A stretch of 64,000 nucleotides of DNA, taken from NCBI RefSeq assembly GCF_024723825.1, contig NZ_JANQBQ010000001.1:620001-684000 (forward strand). The letters run 5' to 3'. This stretch comes from Romboutsia lituseburensis (GTDB lineage Bacteria > Bacillota > Clostridia > Peptostreptococcales > Peptostreptococcaceae). The notes under the pieces were generated by a model. The model was not told the DNA's origin. It saw only the letters and a program-made list of their open reading frames with translations, and ran no database searches. Positions 62,751-64,000 of the stretch are shown one piece after another; the first letter of the stretch is position 1; each line of letters begins with the position of its first letter. Both the position numbers and the translations under genes were made by a program.

Positions 62751-63572
62751 TTATATATTATATATTTCATTCCAAGCATTATATTTTTGTTTTAATTTAT
62801 TACTAAAGTTTAAAACACTTTCTTTAGTAGAAAAACTTTCTATTTTTACACACCATTTATCATTATTTTTATGTACTTCATTATAAGCATTTTCTATTGT
62901 AGTCATTTTTTTACTAAACAACAATGCATTTTCCTTAGTCTTGAAATCATATACTTTAATGCCGTAGTTATTAGTATTATTAATTGGTTTGTACTCTATT
63001 TCAAAATATTTGCATATTCCTTTTATAGTCGCTTCTACTAATTCATCCCTATTATTTTTTAGAATTTTCAAATCACTAATATTAGAATAAAAGGCATATT
63101 CAATTAAACAACAAGGAGCTATAGTTTTATATATAACTGTAAAATCTTCTTTCTTAACTCCTCTATCCTTAGCATTACTATCTAAGTTTTTTATACATTT
63201 AAATATTTCACCTTGTATATATTTAGCTGCAATCTTTGAACTTTGACTAGCATTTGATGCAACATAAGTCTCTGTCCCTCTAGCAGAAGTATTATTGTAA
63301 GCATTTGCATGTATAGATATCATTAATGATTTTGGCTTACCTTTAGAAACATAATGGTTACTCATGCTATTAGCTCTTTGAGTTAATCCTATATCACTAA
63401 TTTTTTCTGGATTTGGATTAGATAAGAATACATATATACCATGATCCTCTGCTCTCTTCTTAACTTTATATTGCATGTAATTATTAAATTCCCATTCATA
63501 GAAGTTTTCCTTAGCATTATTTTTACCAGGTGTATTTTTAGCATGTCCTGCATCTATTAATAATAAATTCAT
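62751..63572 (-). CDS. N-acetylmuramoyl-L-alanine amidase, phage endolysin
   Basis: 273 residues. Amidase_3 fold: LLIDAGHAKNTPG (zinc histidine), ISIHANAYN, and the catalytic glutamate in CCLIEYAFYSN. Residues 205-273 hold two repeats (KVYDFKTKENALLFSKKM and KIESFSTKESVLNFSNKL), probably a SPOR-like cell-wall binding domain. It cleaves the bond between MurNAc and L-alanine. It lies directly after the holin-like gene, with AGGTAGG before the ATG. Confidence 0.92.
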   Translation of the reverse strand: MNLLLIDAGHAKNTPGKNNAKENFYEWEFNNYMQYKVKKRAEDHGIYVFLSNPNPEKISDIGLTQRANSMSNHYVSKGKPKSLMISIHANAYNNTSARGTETYVASNASQSSKIAAKYIQGEIFKCIKNLDSNAKDRGVKKEDFTVIYKTIAPCCLIEYAFYSNISDLKILKNNRDELVEATIKGICKYFEIEYKPINNTNNYGIKVYDFKTKENALLFSKKMTTIENAYNEVHKNNDKWCVKIESFSTKESVLNFSNKLKQKYNAWNEIYNI

Positions 63573-63574
63573 AA

Positions 63575-63859
63575 TTAATTACCTACCTTTTCTAATATTT
63601 TATCAACTTTTAATTCAGTTCTATTTATATCTTCCTTCATATCTTTTGCTATAATTTCTACACTTTCAGCTAGTTGTTTATTAGTAACCAATAACTCTGT
63701 ATTAGCTTGTAATAACCTATCTTCTCTTTCTCTATCTGAAATTTTATCTTCTTTTCTTTCTTCTCTATCAGCCTTGTCTTTGCTATTTAAATAATATCCA
63801 AGAGCCATACAACAAGCTATTGGAAATCCTACATTTTGTATTAGTGTTGAAAAATCCAT
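63575..63859 (-). CDS. BhlA/UviB-like holin
   Basis: 94 residues. One N-terminal membrane segment (VGFPIACCMALGYYL) is followed by a charged coiled region (KADREERKEDKISDREREDR) and a helix to the end. This is the layout of the BhlA/UviB family. It would let endolysin reach the wall. AAGGAGG precedes the ATG. Confidence 0.88.
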   Translation of the reverse strand: MDFSTLIQNVGFPIACCMALGYYLNSKDKADREERKEDKISDREREDRLLQANTELLVTNKQLAESVEIIAKDMKEDINRTELKVDKILEKVGN

Positions 63860-63892
63860 ATATTCCTCCTTAAATTTTTGTATAAAAAAAGA

Positions 63893-64000
63893 CTATTCTG
63901 CATAGTCCTCATTAGTTATTTTTTTATATTCTTCTCTAGTAATTTTATTCTTAACTACTCCATTTTTGACTTGTGTTAAATTCCATAGCTTCTTATCGTG
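63893..64000 (-). CDS. XkdX-like phage protein, partial
   Basis: 35 codons plus stop at the right edge, running off the window. It reads KLWNLTQVKNGVVKNKITRE and then EYKKITNEDYAE, the pattern of the small XkdX family, which ends phage tail operons. It lies just before the holin gene, as in many prophages. Confidence 0.6.
   Translation of the reverse strand, partial: HDKKLWNLTQVKNGVVKNKITREEYKKITNEDYAE

Noticed and set aside
1-64000. CRISPR arrays, tRNA and rRNA genes
   Set aside because: No regularly spaced direct repeats, no tRNA-like cloverleaf and no conserved rRNA sequence were seen.

Overview
The window looks like a stretch of AT-rich Firmicutes chromosome from the Clostridia, most likely Peptostreptococcaceae (Paraclostridium/Clostridioides-like). 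This rests on base composition, strong AGGAGG-type ribosome binding sites with occasional TTG/GTG starts, a DUF1659/DUF2922/YvrJ cassette, SLH-domain surface proteins, and a lysine-to-butyrate fermentation cluster (kal, kdd, acetoacetate CoA-transferase, bcd, etfAB). The genus is an inference; there is no rRNA or tRNA to anchor it.

Region by region. (1) 1-17.3 kb is a defence island: the start of a Fic toxin with its VbhA-type antitoxin, an McrBC methyl-dependent restriction pair whose McrB has an EVE-like domain inside the AAA module, a decayed PLD-helicase, an unassigned gene, a PD-(D/E)XK nuclease, and a type I R-M operon (hsdR, small gene, retropepsin-like protease, hsdM, hsdS). A Mor-like regulator, the DUF1659/DUF2922/YvrJ cassette and a PLD-family nuclease follow. 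(2) 17.5-26.1 kb is an incomplete prophage: helicase loader, DnaD-like initiator, RecT, YqaJ exonuclease, antirepressor, Cro-like and CI-like regulators and an ImmA/IrrE protease. An IS607-type tnpA/tnpB element sits between cI and immA. No integrase, packaging or structural genes are present. (3) 26.2-29.5 kb holds a UDP-glycosyltransferase divergent from a TetR regulator, a recent truncated copy of an ABC ATPase gene, and a broken tandem-HTH gene. (4) 29.6-39.1 kb holds two candidate conflict systems: a three-gene YkgJ / HNH / glycine-zipper membrane protein operon, and a two-gene SLATT-like 2TM protein / HD-GHKL ATPase operon. A WYL regulator lies between them.

(5) 39.3-42.8 kb has an intact ABC ATPase-permease pair lacking an adjacent binding protein, and a MarR-MATE efflux operon with a duplicated palindromic operator. 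(6) 43-48 kb is a run of ankyrin, SMI1-like and unassigned small proteins resembling an array of orphan immunity genes; no toxin is visible. (7) 48-59 kb is metabolic: a YbaK/ProX deacylase, a DUF985 cupin, NhaC, and a ten-gene-scale minus-strand block crt-hbd-bcd-etfB-etfA-kal-ctfA-ctfB-kdd that turns the lysine fermentation intermediate into butyrate. kamA, kamDE and kce are not in the window. (8) 59.4-64 kb holds a DUF5412 protein, an SLH protein, two decayed copies of an ABC substrate-binding protein each carrying the same terminator, other gene remnants, and at the right edge a phage lysis module (amidase, BhlA/UviB-like holin, XkdX-like gene running off the end).

The most promising candidates for undescribed systems are the YkgJ-HNH-glycine-zipper operon (29592-32928) and the SLATT/HD-GHKL pair (35386-39064). 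Next come the retropepsin pair embedded in the hsd operon and the orphan immunity array. Everything here was read by eye from the sequence; no database search was run.
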